A stretch of DNA of 64,000 bases from Paenibacillus oryzisoli (lineage in GTDB: Bacteria > Bacillota > Bacilli > Paenibacillales > NBRC-103111). Within the stretch, counting starts at the first letter, position 1; each line of letters begins with the position of its first letter. The position numbers and the translations under genes are program-made. The stretch covers positions 1 through 64,000 of the forward strand of contig NZ_LYPB01000095.1 in the NCBI RefSeq assembly GCF_001653565.1, given 5' to 3'. The notes below the pieces were generated by a model. It did not search any database. It saw nothing but the letters and a program-made list of their open reading frames with translations, and had not been told where the DNA came from. Of this stretch, positions 8,797 through 17,506 are shown piece by piece.

Positions 8797-9777
8797 TTAT
8801 TGGAAGCCGACTATAGAATGAGGTACATAATGCTGTTCTAGTTGCTTAATTTCTTCTGGCGTTAACGACATCGAAAGCGACGAAATAGCAACTTCCAAAT
8901 GGGACATTTTTGTAGCACCGATTATAGGAGATGTTACAGGTTCTTTCTGTAGCAACCATGCAAGCGCGACTTCGGTAAGTAACACGCCACGTTGTTTTGC
9001 GATGGTTGCAACCTGATCGACAACCAGTAGATCGGCATCTGCTGTTGCATCGTATTTTTGTTTTGCTATTTGATCTGTTTCGGAACGATGCGTTTTTTCC
9101 TTAGGATCTCTCGTTAATCTTCCTCCTGCAAGGGGGCTATATGGGATTACACCAATTTTTTCAGCCTTGCAGAGCGGCAGCATTTCTCTCTCTTCCTCGC
9201 GGTAAATGAGGTTTAAATGATTTTGCATGGAAACAAATCGCGTCCATCCATTCTTTTCCGCTACATATAATGCCTTTTGGAATTGCCATGCATACATAGC
9301 CGAGGCTCCAATATATCTTGCCTTACCTGCCTTTACCACATCATGCAGCGCCTCCATTGTTTCTTCAATTGGCGTATTGTAATCCCAACGATGTATTTGG
9401 TAAAGATCCACGTAATCGGTTCCCAATCGTTTTAGACTTTTATCGATTTCACTCATAATAGCTTTTCTGGAAAGCCCCGCACCGTTTGGTCCCTCATGCA
9501 TGCGATTATAAACTTTCGTTGCAATTACAACTTCATCACGACTTGCAAAATCCTTCAGAGCGCGTCCTAAATATTCCTCGCTAGTACCGTCTGCATAAAC
9601 ATTCGCTGTATCAAAGAAGTTGATTCCAAGTTCCAGTGCTCTTCTGATAACTTCACGACTGCTCTCTTCATCAAGCGCCCATTGGTGAATCCACCGACTT
9701 GTGTCACCAAAGCCCATGCATCCAAGACAAAGTCGTGAGACATCCAATCCTGTATTTCCAAGTTTCACATAATCCAT
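8797..9777 (-). CDS. Aldo/keto reductase
   Basis: 326 residues from the ATG at 9777; a GTG nine bases upstream is in frame, but the Shine-Dalgarno AAGGTAGG is 8 nt from the ATG and would overlap the GTG. The NADPH-dependent TIM-barrel fold is recognisable with the catalytic tetrad Asp56 and Tyr61 (FFDTANVYADG), Lys88 (VIATKVYN) and His129 (LYQIHRWD). Members reduce aldehydes and ketones to alcohols in the cytoplasm; the natural substrate is unknown. A damaged paralogue lies immediately downstream. The divergent MerR regulator gene 300 bp upstream is the likely local regulator. Confidence 0.92.
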   Translation of the reverse strand: MDYVKLGNTGLDVSRLCLGCMGFGDTSRWIHQWALDEESSREVIRRALELGINFFDTANVYADGTSEEYLGRALKDFASRDEVVIATKVYNRMHEGPNGAGLSRKAIMSEIDKSLKRLGTDYVDLYQIHRWDYNTPIEETMEALHDVVKAGKARYIGASAMYAWQFQKALYVAEKNGWTRFVSMQNHLNLIYREEEREMLPLCKAEKIGVIPYSPLAGGRLTRDPKEKTHRSETDQIAKQKYDATADADLLVVDQVATIAKQRGVLLTEVALAWLLQKEPVTSPIIGATKMSHLEVAISSLSMSLTPEEIKQLEQHYVPHSIVGFQ

Positions 9778-10011
9778 TGAATACACCTACCTTATTTAAT
9801 AGTTAATTTTTCCATTAAATGTTGTTTGCTTATTTGACTGATTTTATTCTTTATTGATCCAAGCCGGTGTTGCCCAGTTTCGTATATTCCATTACTGTTA
9901 TCCTCCTACGTAAATCCATATTTTGTGTCGAGTCACTGAATATCCCCTGTGATACCCTTTTCTTATTGGATTTACAATTTCAACTCGTTTGAGCTATTAT
10001 TAGCCTAACAC

Positions 10012-10028
10012 CTTCGAGTAACACGAAG
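10012..10028. promoter_or_regulatory. Candidate MerR-type operator palindrome
   Basis: CTTCGAGTAACACGAAG is palindromic except for one pair and the central base, and lies between the divergent aldo/keto reductase and MerR genes, 50 bp before the MerR start. MerR-family proteins bind such dyads within promoter spacers. No clear -35/-10 pair with a 19-bp spacer could be assigned, so the promoter it would act on is uncertain. Confidence 0.5.
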
Positions 10029-10077
10029 TCAATACATCAAGTGTAACAGAATATGGGATAAAAAGAGGAGGGCTTAC

Positions 10078-10470
10078 ATGTATACGGTGAAGGAAGTGTC
10101 TAAGCTGCTTGATTTGTCCGAACATACCGTTCGCTATTATACAGATAAAGGGTTAGTTCCAAACGTACAGCGAGACAAAAATAATAATCGTCTTTTTGAC
10201 GAAAAATCCGTTCATTGGCTTACAGGTATAAAAAATCTGAAACGATGTGGGATGTCAGTAGAATCCATCAAAACCTATGTGGATTTATGTCTGGAAGGTG
10301 ATTCTACCGTTCGGGAGCGCTATGAAATCATTCTAGAACAAAAAAATGCTGCCCTAGCTCAGTTGGAGGAGGCGAAATTAAGAGCAAAGTTCATGGAGAA
10401 AAAAGCAAATCACTATTTGGACATTATCAATCAAGTTGTCCAGGATAACACGAATCCTGGGAAATGGTAA
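10078..10470 (+). CDS. MerR-family transcriptional regulator
   Basis: 130 residues. Residues 1-70 are the winged helix of the family (MYTVKEVSKLLDLSEHTVRY-YTDKGLVPNVQRDKNN-NRLFDEKSV), followed by a dimerising coiled coil at about 75-115. The C-terminus is short with no effector-binding domain or metal-binding cysteine cluster, so it resembles the small aldehyde/stress-responsive MerR proteins that sit beside aldo/keto reductases. AGAGGAGG lies 8 nt before the ATG. It is divergent from the aldo/keto reductase, with a palindromic operator candidate between them. It likely activates that gene in response to a reactive carbonyl or similar stress (inference). Confidence 0.88.
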   Translation: MYTVKEVSKLLDLSEHTVRYYTDKGLVPNVQRDKNNNRLFDEKSVHWLTGIKNLKRCGMSVESIKTYVDLCLEGDSTVRERYEIILEQKNAALAQLEEAKLRAKFMEKKANHYLDIINQVVQDNTNPGKW

Positions 10471-10510
10471 TGGAAACACGGTTTTTAAACTAAACTGCCC
10501 AATAGCTTAA

Positions 10511-10548
10511 TGAGGCTGCCCGACCAATTTCGCGGCAGCCTCACGTTT
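10511..10548. terminator. Hairpin terminator after MerR
   Basis: TGAGGCTGCC and GGCAGCCTCA form a 10-bp stem with a 13-nt loop, followed by CGTTTTA. It lies 40 bp after the MerR stop and between convergent genes, so it may serve both. Confidence 0.65.
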
Positions 10549-10601
10549 TAGTTCCTGAACTAACATTCCTCGTTAAGTTAACAATCAGAAATATGTATAG
10601 T

Positions 10602-11462
10602 TTATTTTGACTTCATCTTATTTTCAAGAATTTTCATAATCTCCTCTAGATTTTGTTTATCAGAACTATTCGTTTGCTTCTTCAGTAAATTCTTAGCTGT
10701 GTCCAAAGCTGTACCTTCTCTGGTTGTATGATTAACGTCCGCGCCATATTCGATTAAGAGTTGGACTATCCTCGGATCTTTCTCGAAGACTGCGGATATT
10801 AACGGCCTTATAAAGTCGCCGAACCCTACTAAACTTAGATTTGGATCTGCACTCGATTTCAAGAGCATTTCAAGCATTTCGACGTTGTTTCGTTGTATTG
10901 CAAAGCTAAGTGTAGTTAGACCATCATTTTTATTTTTGAAATCTGGTCCTCCCCCATTATTTAACCAATACTTCACTTGCTTTAAATCGTTCCTTGCTGC
11001 AGCTAAAAATACATAATAGCCCTTATCGGTGATGATATTTATGTGATTTGTCTTTTCATCCCAAGTCACATCTCCGCCGACACTTTCAGCTACAAATCTG
11101 AGCGGTACAAATGTGCTCTGATACATAATTCTTGGTGCTATCGGTATTATAACAGCCTTACCATCAACCGATGCCTCCGTCGAATTTACTGTCATACTAA
11201 TCTGGAATGCATTCTTCGATCCTGTTATCGTCTGAGTCGTCTCATCCCAGTCGATTTTAATATCAAGTTTCTCATAGATTGGGCGTAATTGCACTAACAT
11301 ACTTCCTTCTTCCAAAACTGGAAGTTGGGTAAACAGCACTTGGAAACCGTTGACAAACACTCGAAAAGGCTCATCGGAAGCCGCATATCTTGGTGACGAA
11401 ACTGAAAACATTAATAGCCCCAACACCATAATCAATGTTCGAAAGTTACGAAATCTATTCAC
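10602..11462 (-). CDS. Secreted stalk-domain protein with ankyrin repeats
   Basis: 286 residues from a GTG start (GGGGG eight bases upstream). An N-terminal signal sequence (residues ~1-28, LIMVLGLLMFSVSSPRYA) is followed by a copper-amine-oxidase-N-like stalk domain, ~32-145, with the family's typical LRPIYEKLDIKIDWDE and FVPLRFVAESVGGDVTWDE motifs. Residues ~150-265 are three to four ankyrin repeats (DGLTTLSFAIQRNNVEMLEM; FIRPLISAVFEKDPRIVQLL; EYGADVNHTTREGTALDTA). Stalk domains are common extracellular modules in Paenibacillus; ankyrin repeats mediate protein-protein contacts and are unusual on secreted proteins of Gram-positive bacteria. There is no catalytic domain. Role unknown; a surface binding protein is plausible. 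Confidence 0.85.
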   Translation of the reverse strand: MNRFRNFRTLIMVLGLLMFSVSSPRYAASDEPFRVFVNGFQVLFTQLPVLEEGSMLVQLRPIYEKLDIKIDWDETTQTITGSKNAFQISMTVNSTEASVDGKAVIIPIAPRIMYQSTFVPLRFVAESVGGDVTWDEKTNHINIITDKGYYVFLAAARNDLKQVKYWLNNGGGPDFKNKNDGLTTLSFAIQRNNVEMLEMLLKSSADPNLSLVGFGDFIRPLISAVFEKDPRIVQLLIEYGADVNHTTREGTALDTAKNLLKKQTNSSDKQNLEEIMKILENKMKSK

Positions 11463-11580
11463 TTAACATTCCCCCTGTCCATCTTTACTCACTTTTGCTC
11501 TTAATCTATTCCGAAATACCCATATATCATCTTTTTTTACCGTGATATACATTTCAAAATTCTGCCCGTTAACATGGAAA

Positions 11581-11609
11581 CGGCAGCCGATCGAAATGGC
11601 TGGCTGCCG
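11581..11609. repeat. Isolated 8-bp-stem hairpin
   Basis: CGGCAGCC and GGCTGCCG flank a 13-nt loop, without a T run on either side. The stem sequence resembles that of the hairpin at 10511-10548. It may be a weak terminator or a small dispersed repeat. Confidence 0.4.
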
Positions 11610-11682
11610 AGGTAAATCTATTCAGCTATCGTTCTTTGTAAGCGCAATGTTCACCGAAATTTACCATAACAAGTATTGAAAT

Positions 11683-12050
11683 TCACTTTTCTTCTTTGAG
11701 TTTATTTTTAATAGCTTCTCGTACTTTCCTTGCTTCAATCCACTCTTCTGGAGGTGTAAAGTATTCATCATATTCTTTTAGTGCTTCTGAAGTTTGCTTC
11801 TTCCTCCACTCCGATAAATAACCCCTCTAAACTATTTCTGACTTCCATCAATAATTTCCCTAACATATTTTAACCTTTAAAGTTACCTCCATCTCCCCAA
11901 AAAGAATCATTGATTGTATGTTCAATAATTGTGCAATTGCCCGTAGATAATAGAATCGATTCAAAATTTTCGTGCTGATCAACTTTAGCAATTATAGCAT
12001 CACGCATTATCTGTACCTTCCCCCAAAGAAGTAATCCATAATTATCCAAT
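11683..12050 (-). pseudogene. NADAR-family (YbiA-like) gene remnant
   Basis: The minus strand reads DNYGLLLWGKVQIMRDAI, KVDQHENFESILLSTG, IIEHTINDSFWGDGG, then an in-frame stop and NMLGKLLMEVRNSL. LLSTG, EHT-NDS-WGDGG and NMLG--LMEVR are the conserved C-terminal motifs of NADAR proteins, N-glycosidases that act on ADP-ribose-type or riboflavin-pathway metabolites. The N-terminal half is missing, one stop lies inside, and a frameshift near 11835 leads to a Lys/Glu-rich tail ending at 11683 (TPPEEWIEARKVREAIK). It is clearly degraded. Confidence 0.65.
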
Positions 12051-12280
12051 TAAAGAGTAACATTATTGATACTGTTGGTCTACCAATAAAATCGATTCAT
12101 GTAAAAATGTTGGTTTTCACCGTTAATGAATACCCTATTACCACCACACTCTAATGCACGTTACTTTAATGAAGTTAAATATCTGATTTCTTTTTACGTT
12201 TGAAGTACGATGAAGTTAAAAATTGCTTAACACGATTGTTAAAATATGCTAATATTGTTAATAAGGCGGTGGTTAATAAA

Positions 12281-12526
12281 ATGCAACAAATCTCTGATTA
12301 TCTTTTTATGGGTTCTATAATTCTGCTAATATTAACCTTGCTTTTCAAAGGAGTAGGCTCTAAAGGTTCATCTAATTCTATCGGAAACATCGATTTAGCC
12401 ATTCATGAAAACCATGGTAATGACTTGAAAAGTCAGGACTCGATTATCAAAAGTATATTTAAATCAGTTTTTGTATGGATATCAATTTTAGGAATACTTG
12501 TTTCAATAATCTTGTCGAAAATATAA
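12281..12526 (+). CDS. Small two-helix membrane protein
   Basis: 81 residues from ATG 12281, preceded by GGCGGTGG with an 8-nt gap; an in-frame TTG at 12200 has no ribosome site. Two hydrophobic segments (about residues 8-25, YLFMGSIILLILTLLF, and 61-79, VFVWISILGILVSIILS) flank a Ser/Gly/Asp-rich loop. The layout resembles small DUF3899-type membrane proteins of Bacillales, but the match is only by general shape. A terminator follows directly. Function unknown. Confidence 0.6.
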   Translation: MQQISDYLFMGSIILLILTLLFKGVGSKGSSNSIGNIDLAIHENHGNDLKSQDSIIKSIFKSVFVWISILGILVSIILSKI

Positions 12527-12533
12527 AATATTT

Positions 12534-12570
12534 AACAAAAAAGGCGCTGTAAAATGCGTCTTTTTTGTTA
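12534..12570. terminator. Bidirectional-looking terminator
   Basis: AACAAAAAAGGCGC and GCGTCTTTTTTGTT form an A/T-rich stem with one mismatch around an 8-nt loop, with T residues downstream, 8 bp after the small membrane protein. Confidence 0.75.
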
Positions 12571-13079
12571 GCTTCTAAGCAGCTAGAGGGAGATGATCAG
12601 CGTGATTAATAGCACTCTGCTATGCACTAACTTTCCGTGTTAGTTCAACGCCTTATAAATCCTTCCTGAAGTACTCCCTCACCAACACAATTAATCCTAG
12701 ACCACATATTGGAAAACTCTTGTGAGGCTATTTTTTCTACCATTTTATACGTATTCAGTAGCTGCGGCTACTTGTTCAATTTCACTTATTAACGCTGCTT
12801 GATCTCTTGCAATTGTAGCTTTGTTTGATGATTTTCTACCTGCTTTCCATCCCCACCTAAATCCTTCATTAGAAACCTATTGAATCAGTATCCATTATCC
12901 AAAAACCAATCATATTCTTAAGAGGAGTATGTATGTTGAGATAATCAATACTCTCCAGTAATTAACCCATCAATTCCATCCACATTTCCATCAAATATAT
13001 GAATTATATAAATTTAGATTACAGAAGGAAAAACAGATATAATACAACTATGATATAAAAAAATGAAAGTAGAGATGCC
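12571..13079. other. 509-bp stretch without an intact gene
   Basis: No complete frame with a ribosome site was found. On the minus strand, 12745-12860 reads GWKAGRKSSNKATIARDQ and AALISEIEQVAAATEYV before a stop, which looks like the C-terminal end of a lost protein that I cannot identify. TATAAT occurs near 13036, about 45 bp before the AraC gene, and may be its -10 element; no convincing -35 was seen. Confidence 0.4.
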
Positions 13080-13907
13080 ATGGAACACTATATGAAGCAA
13101 ATGTTAATTACCCCACTTGATCGGACTTTGCCCATCTATATCGAGCTATTAGGATGGAATGAATGGCAGGATGAATTCATACGCCCTCATGGTTACCACT
13201 GTTATCATTGGCTGCAGACGACAGGCGGAGAAGGAAAATTTGAATGTGAAGGTAAAACTATAATTCTCGGTCCGAATATGGGCATACTGTTGCCTCCAAA
13301 CGTTCCGCACCGTTACAGCACGACCTCTTACCCTTGGTCGACTTGGTATATTACGTTCAACGGGAATATAGCATCTATATTGGTATCTTCCCTTGGTCTC
13401 TCAACTTGCACTGCAATCAGTTGGGATCCTCTTTCCAGACTATCTGGAATGCATAGGAGAAGCCGGAATCTAGCAAGAGACAACTTTAAATTTAATAGTA
13501 TGGATGGTTCTGCATTCGTATACCGCTTCCTGATGGAACTAAAGCGCTCCGGACAAGTGGATAACCAGCGCTCCTTTTCTCATCATACTGCTTGTGTTAT
13601 TCCATTATTCCGATACTTGGAGGAGAATTATCCCGATACGTCCCTTGGACTAGACAGACTAGCCGAATATGCCGGTATTAGCCCCCAACGTCTGAACTAC
13701 TTGTTCCGAATGGCAACGGGGATGAGCCCCTACCAATATCTCATTCACCTTAGAATCCAAAAGGCGAAAGAATTGCTAGTTAATGAAAAAAACCTCACCG
13801 TTAAAGCCATCGCTTTAAAAGTGGGTTTTTTAGATGCCAGTCACTTTGTCTCCACATTCCGCAAAAACGAATCCATTACGCCGCTGAATTACAGAGAGCT
13901 TAACTAG
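13080..13907 (+). CDS. AraC-family transcriptional regulator
   Basis: 275 residues. The N-terminal ~150 residues contain a cupin-type ligand-binding fold (YHCYHWLQTTGGEGKFECEG ... ILLPPNVPHRYSTT), typical of AraC proteins that sense sugars. The C-terminal ~100 residues hold two helix-turn-helix motifs (LDRLAEYAGISPQRLNYLFR; LTVKAIALKVGFLDASHFVS). The ribosome site is weak (AGAG) and the start is ATG 13080. No target gene is adjacent on the same strand; the convergent neighbour is the YesN-type regulator of sugar locus A. It may act on that locus or elsewhere. Confidence 0.88.
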   Translation: MEHYMKQMLITPLDRTLPIYIELLGWNEWQDEFIRPHGYHCYHWLQTTGGEGKFECEGKTIILGPNMGILLPPNVPHRYSTTSYPWSTWYITFNGNIASILVSSLGLSTCTAISWDPLSRLSGMHRRSRNLARDNFKFNSMDGSAFVYRFLMELKRSGQVDNQRSFSHHTACVIPLFRYLEENYPDTSLGLDRLAEYAGISPQRLNYLFRMATGMSPYQYLIHLRIQKAKELLVNEKNLTVKAIALKVGFLDASHFVSTFRKNESITPLNYRELN

Positions 13908-14145
13908 GTCTAGTGTTCTGTCTCATCAGAAATTGTACCTTATACCAAAATAGTGTAAAAGGGGAGTAGCCTGCCTATAAGGAAAAGGCAAATAACGATC
14001 TGCGTAAGCATTAGCCTCTGCGCATCTTCCTGGCTAAGAACAATAGCATTAGCGATAGCCGTTTGCTGTCTGTAGGAAAGGGTTAAAAAGATTATAAGCA
14101 AAAGTGCCGTTATTTCGCCCCATTGTTACAAGAACCTTAACACGA

Positions 14146-15732
14146 CTATTCTCTGAACTCCTGCGGCGTTACTCCAATATGCTCTTTAAAGACTTTAATA
14201 AAATAGGTCGGGTTCTTGTAACCCAACATGCTTGCGATTTCATATACCTTGTATCGACTGTCCTTCAATAGAAAGACAGCTCTTTCCATTCGCAAACGGA
14301 ACAAATATTCGGATATGTTTTCTCCTGTTTCGCGTTTAAATACTTTGGATAAATGAGTAGGATGCATATACACGTGATCCGCGATAGCCTGCAGAGACAC
14401 ATCTTCCGATAAATGGTCTTGCACAAATTGGTGAACCCGGGCAGCAACGATGAAATGCCGAGAAGAGGTCAACTCCGTGTTCAATTGCTCACGAAGTCTG
14501 TTCAGCATTTTCACGGCCCAGTGCTCAAGTTCGCCTGGGCTTTTTATTTCCGTTGACTCATGCAGTCCATAATCGGCGAGAAGTCCTCCATTCTTATGCA
14601 CGAAATAAGAAAAAGCGGACTTGAGAGAATAATAAATTTCCGTCAAATGCTCATTAGAACCGCTGTACTTCTCATTCCATTCGCTCAATATCTCCGTCAA
14701 CTTCCCGCTAGCCGCTTTCCAATTACCCGCTTCCAACAAGTGAGGAAACAGCGGAGGTGTATACAAAGAAGCTACTACATGGGAAGATGTCCTAGCACTA
14801 TCCACTCCGAGTCGAGAAGTAAAGTCACCGTCTTGAGCGCTTTGTGCACGTACAGTTACAAGACAGCGCTGATACAATTCTTCCATTTGGAAAGTCAGTG
14901 AGCCCAAAGGAGATGGGATTACTGTTATCGTCAGATGAAGCAGCTCATTAACGGTCTTTTTCATATGATCTTCTAGATTAACCAGTGCCTGCATGTTTTC
15001 AAATTCATTGTGTTTCGGCTGAACCACAAACATTAAATGACCATACAAATCATCGCAGTTCCAATAGCTATACCGGTGATCCATAAGCAATTCTTCCACG
15101 ATATTGGCTACAGCGTACCCCATAATGGACATATCTGAAGGCTCATAGCGACGCCCCCGATCTTCGAGTCGTATCAAAACGAGGGATACAGACCTATCCA
15201 TATCAATTGCAATTCCGTACAAACTGAGCTGATCCTGTAACTTTTTTTCAGGCAGAGCCCGTCCCTGAATCAAATTGTTCAACAAATTGGATCGAAGAAC
15301 GGGCAGATTAAGATGAATCATAGACTGGGAATGTAGGTAAGCCAGCTTACGTTCCTGCTCCCGTTGTAAGTTTTGGGTAGCTTCTTGCACGGCTGTGAGC
15401 AATTCCTCATCCTTCACCGGCTTGAGCAAGTAATGAGAAGCTTTGTTCTTTAGCCCTTGCTGCGCATAATCAAATTCGGCATGCCCGCTTAACAGCAGAC
15501 ACTCTGTCTCCGGCCAGTTGCTTTTAATTTCTTTAATTAATTCAATGCCATTCATCCCGGGCATCCGTATATCGGTAATGACAATATCTGCACCCTCTGC
15601 TTCCATGACAAGAAGAGCTTGTTTACCAGAATTAGCTGTAAGCACATGCCTTATGCCAACTGTCTCCCAATCCCGCATGGCAGCGATACTTTCGACCAAA
15701 TGCTCTTCATCATCTACGATTAACAGCTTCAT
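14146..15732 (-). CDS. YesN-type response regulator, AraC output, locus A
   Basis: 528 residues. Residues 1-120 are a receiver domain with phosphoacceptor Asp54 (IVITDIRMPG) and the Lys of LLKPVKDEE; a ~300-residue middle region typical of long YesN proteins follows; the last ~100 residues are an AraC-type double helix-turn-helix (VSLQAIADHVYMHPTHLSKV; YKVYEIASMLGYKNPTYFIK). Its ATG directly follows the stop codon of the partner kinase (TAGATG), so the two are translationally coupled. YesM/YesN pairs sense extracellular oligosaccharide and activate the adjacent importer and glycosidases; here the operon encodes its own solute-binding protein and permeases. Confidence 0.92.
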   Translation of the reverse strand: MKLLIVDDEEHLVESIAAMRDWETVGIRHVLTANSGKQALLVMEAEGADIVITDIRMPGMNGIELIKEIKSNWPETECLLLSGHAEFDYAQQGLKNKASHYLLKPVKDEELLTAVQEATQNLQREQERKLAYLHSQSMIHLNLPVLRSNLLNNLIQGRALPEKKLQDQLSLYGIAIDMDRSVSLVLIRLEDRGRRYEPSDMSIMGYAVANIVEELLMDHRYSYWNCDDLYGHLMFVVQPKHNEFENMQALVNLEDHMKKTVNELLHLTITVIPSPLGSLTFQMEELYQRCLVTVRAQSAQDGDFTSRLGVDSARTSSHVVASLYTPPLFPHLLEAGNWKAASGKLTEILSEWNEKYSGSNEHLTEIYYSLKSAFSYFVHKNGGLLADYGLHESTEIKSPGELEHWAVKMLNRLREQLNTELTSSRHFIVAARVHQFVQDHLSEDVSLQAIADHVYMHPTHLSKVFKRETGENISEYLFRLRMERAVFLLKDSRYKVYEIASMLGYKNPTYFIKVFKEHIGVTPQEFRE

Positions 15733-17469
15733 CTATTCAGGCTCCTCTCTCCAGCGCAACTCCACACGAAGTCCAGATTCTTTATTAATGGATAGGTGTA
15801 GTCCGCTCCCCTCGCCATATCGAAGCTGAAGCCGCCGATGAACATTCTGAAGTCCACAGCTGTCCGCACCTTCAGCCACCTTGGTGACCAACCGTATTCT
15901 CAGCGACTGCAGCCGCTCCGGAGTCAAGGTTCCTCCATTATCCTCCACCGTTAACTTGTACTCCCCGTCGCTGCGACTTCCTTTAATCGTTATAAGACCG
16001 ATAGCCTCCAGGTTTTCAATACCATGAATGAGGGCATTCTCAACTATGGGTTGCAAAAACAAACGTGGTACCCTAACCATCAGCATGCTGGTTTCCACAT
16101 GAATAGCGTAATTAATTCTTTTCATACGTAAGCGGTGAATTTCCAGGTAGTCCTCGGCATTTTTAAGCTCTTCTCCTAACTCCACCAGCTGCTGTTCCAC
16201 TCGCGTCGAATATCGATAGTAACCGGAGAGGTGGTACGCCATCTGAAGCACGGCTTCCTTTTTGTCCAGCTTGGTCATGCTGATTACATAGGACAGACTA
16301 TTATATAGGAAGTGAGGATTAATCTGGGATTGCAACTGCTTGAGCTCAGCTTCACGAGCAAAAAGCTTTTGTTCGAGTACATTTTCAATTAAAGTTTGAA
16401 TCTGCTCTGCCATTTCGTTAAATCTAGAAATTATCAGCCGGAATTCGTTGCTGGCCTGAAATGGAATTCTGGATTTGTATTGCCCCAGCTTAATTTGCTG
16501 TACGCCTTTAATCAAGGCACGAAGCGGTAATTGAACGTTGCGGTATAGCATCCAAGATATAGCGACGCCAACGATAAGTAATAATCCCAACACAAGATAA
16601 CCTAGTTGATTTGTCCTTCTTAACGGCATCACAATATCTTGCAAAGGAACAATATTAACGACATATCCATCGAATGAAACGATCTTAGAATACACAACTA
16701 AATAAGAGACTCCATCCATATATAAGGCAATATTCCCTTCTTTATTCAGAAGGGAATCATTTAGTAACGACAAAGCTCCCTTAAGAAGCATCGGCGGCAT
16801 TGAATTAGTCGCAAGATAAGTATCTTTATTTCTGTAAAAAAAAGCATCTCCGCTGTCTTGCGATTGAAATTGATTCAGCAATCGAACAATATCGTTCATA
16901 TCAAAGCTGATTTCAATGATGGAATTCGCTTTACTTATGCCATCCGTCCCCTGATGAGGTTCATACGTCAGGTGTATGACCCTGCCGCGATCACCAGACC
17001 CACTGTCGTTCCATACGAAATTCCAGTTGTCTCGGCTTAATCTCTCTAAACGTCCTGCCTCATAACGAATACCATGAACGGTTGACAAAACATCTCCTGT
17101 ATTGGGGGAATACACAGTGATGTCGTTAATCCAGTTCGTCGAAGCGCTTTGCAAATACAGCTTGTCCTGTATAATCTTTTTTCGTTTAACCTGTTCATAG
17201 TAACTGGTAGACAATAAAGATAAATCCTGAAATTCAATGACATTCGGATCTCTGATCAACATTTGAGAATAGGTTTCCATCTGCATAATAGTATGGTTGA
17301 TCTGGTCAGCCAATGTGGATACACGGCCTGTACTTGATTCCTTGATCTGCTGAGTAATCAGGCGTTCATTAACCCGGTTGGAATAGACAGAAACAAATAA
17401 AACGGGGAGCAGCAGTAATATAAGTGCACCTACCAATTTGGTAAAGAGACTACGTTCCTTATTGATCAT
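15733..17469 (-). CDS. YesM-type sensor histidine kinase, locus A
   Basis: 578 residues. A first membrane segment (~12-32) and second (~288-308, LVLGLLLIVGVAISWML) enclose a ~250-residue extracellular sensor domain, probably a Cache fold. HAMP follows, then the His_kinase (LytS/YesM-type) motif QINPHFLYNS with phosphorylated His386, and a HATPase_c domain with N box VENALIHG and G box VEDNGGT. GGAG lies nine bases before ATG 17469. It is the third-from-last gene product of the minus-strand operon running from the solute-binding protein and presumably detects the sugar bound outside the cell. Confidence 0.92.
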   Translation of the reverse strand: MINKERSLFTKLVGALILLLLPVLFVSVYSNRVNERLITQQIKESSTGRVSTLADQINHTIMQMETYSQMLIRDPNVIEFQDLSLLSTSYYEQVKRKKIIQDKLYLQSASTNWINDITVYSPNTGDVLSTVHGIRYEAGRLERLSRDNWNFVWNDSGSGDRGRVIHLTYEPHQGTDGISKANSIIEISFDMNDIVRLLNQFQSQDSGDAFFYRNKDTYLATNSMPPMLLKGALSLLNDSLLNKEGNIALYMDGVSYLVVYSKIVSFDGYVVNIVPLQDIVMPLRRTNQLGYLVLGLLLIVGVAISWMLYRNVQLPLRALIKGVQQIKLGQYKSRIPFQASNEFRLIISRFNEMAEQIQTLIENVLEQKLFAREAELKQLQSQINPHFLYNSLSYVISMTKLDKKEAVLQMAYHLSGYYRYSTRVEQQLVELGEELKNAEDYLEIHRLRMKRINYAIHVETSMLMVRVPRLFLQPIVENALIHGIENLEAIGLITIKGSRSDGEYKLTVEDNGGTLTPERLQSLRIRLVTKVAEGADSCGLQNVHRRLQLRYGEGSGLHLSINKESGLRVELRWREEPE

Positions 17470-17506
17470 TAATGATAGCTCCAGACTCCCAATTTTTTTC
17501 TATATT

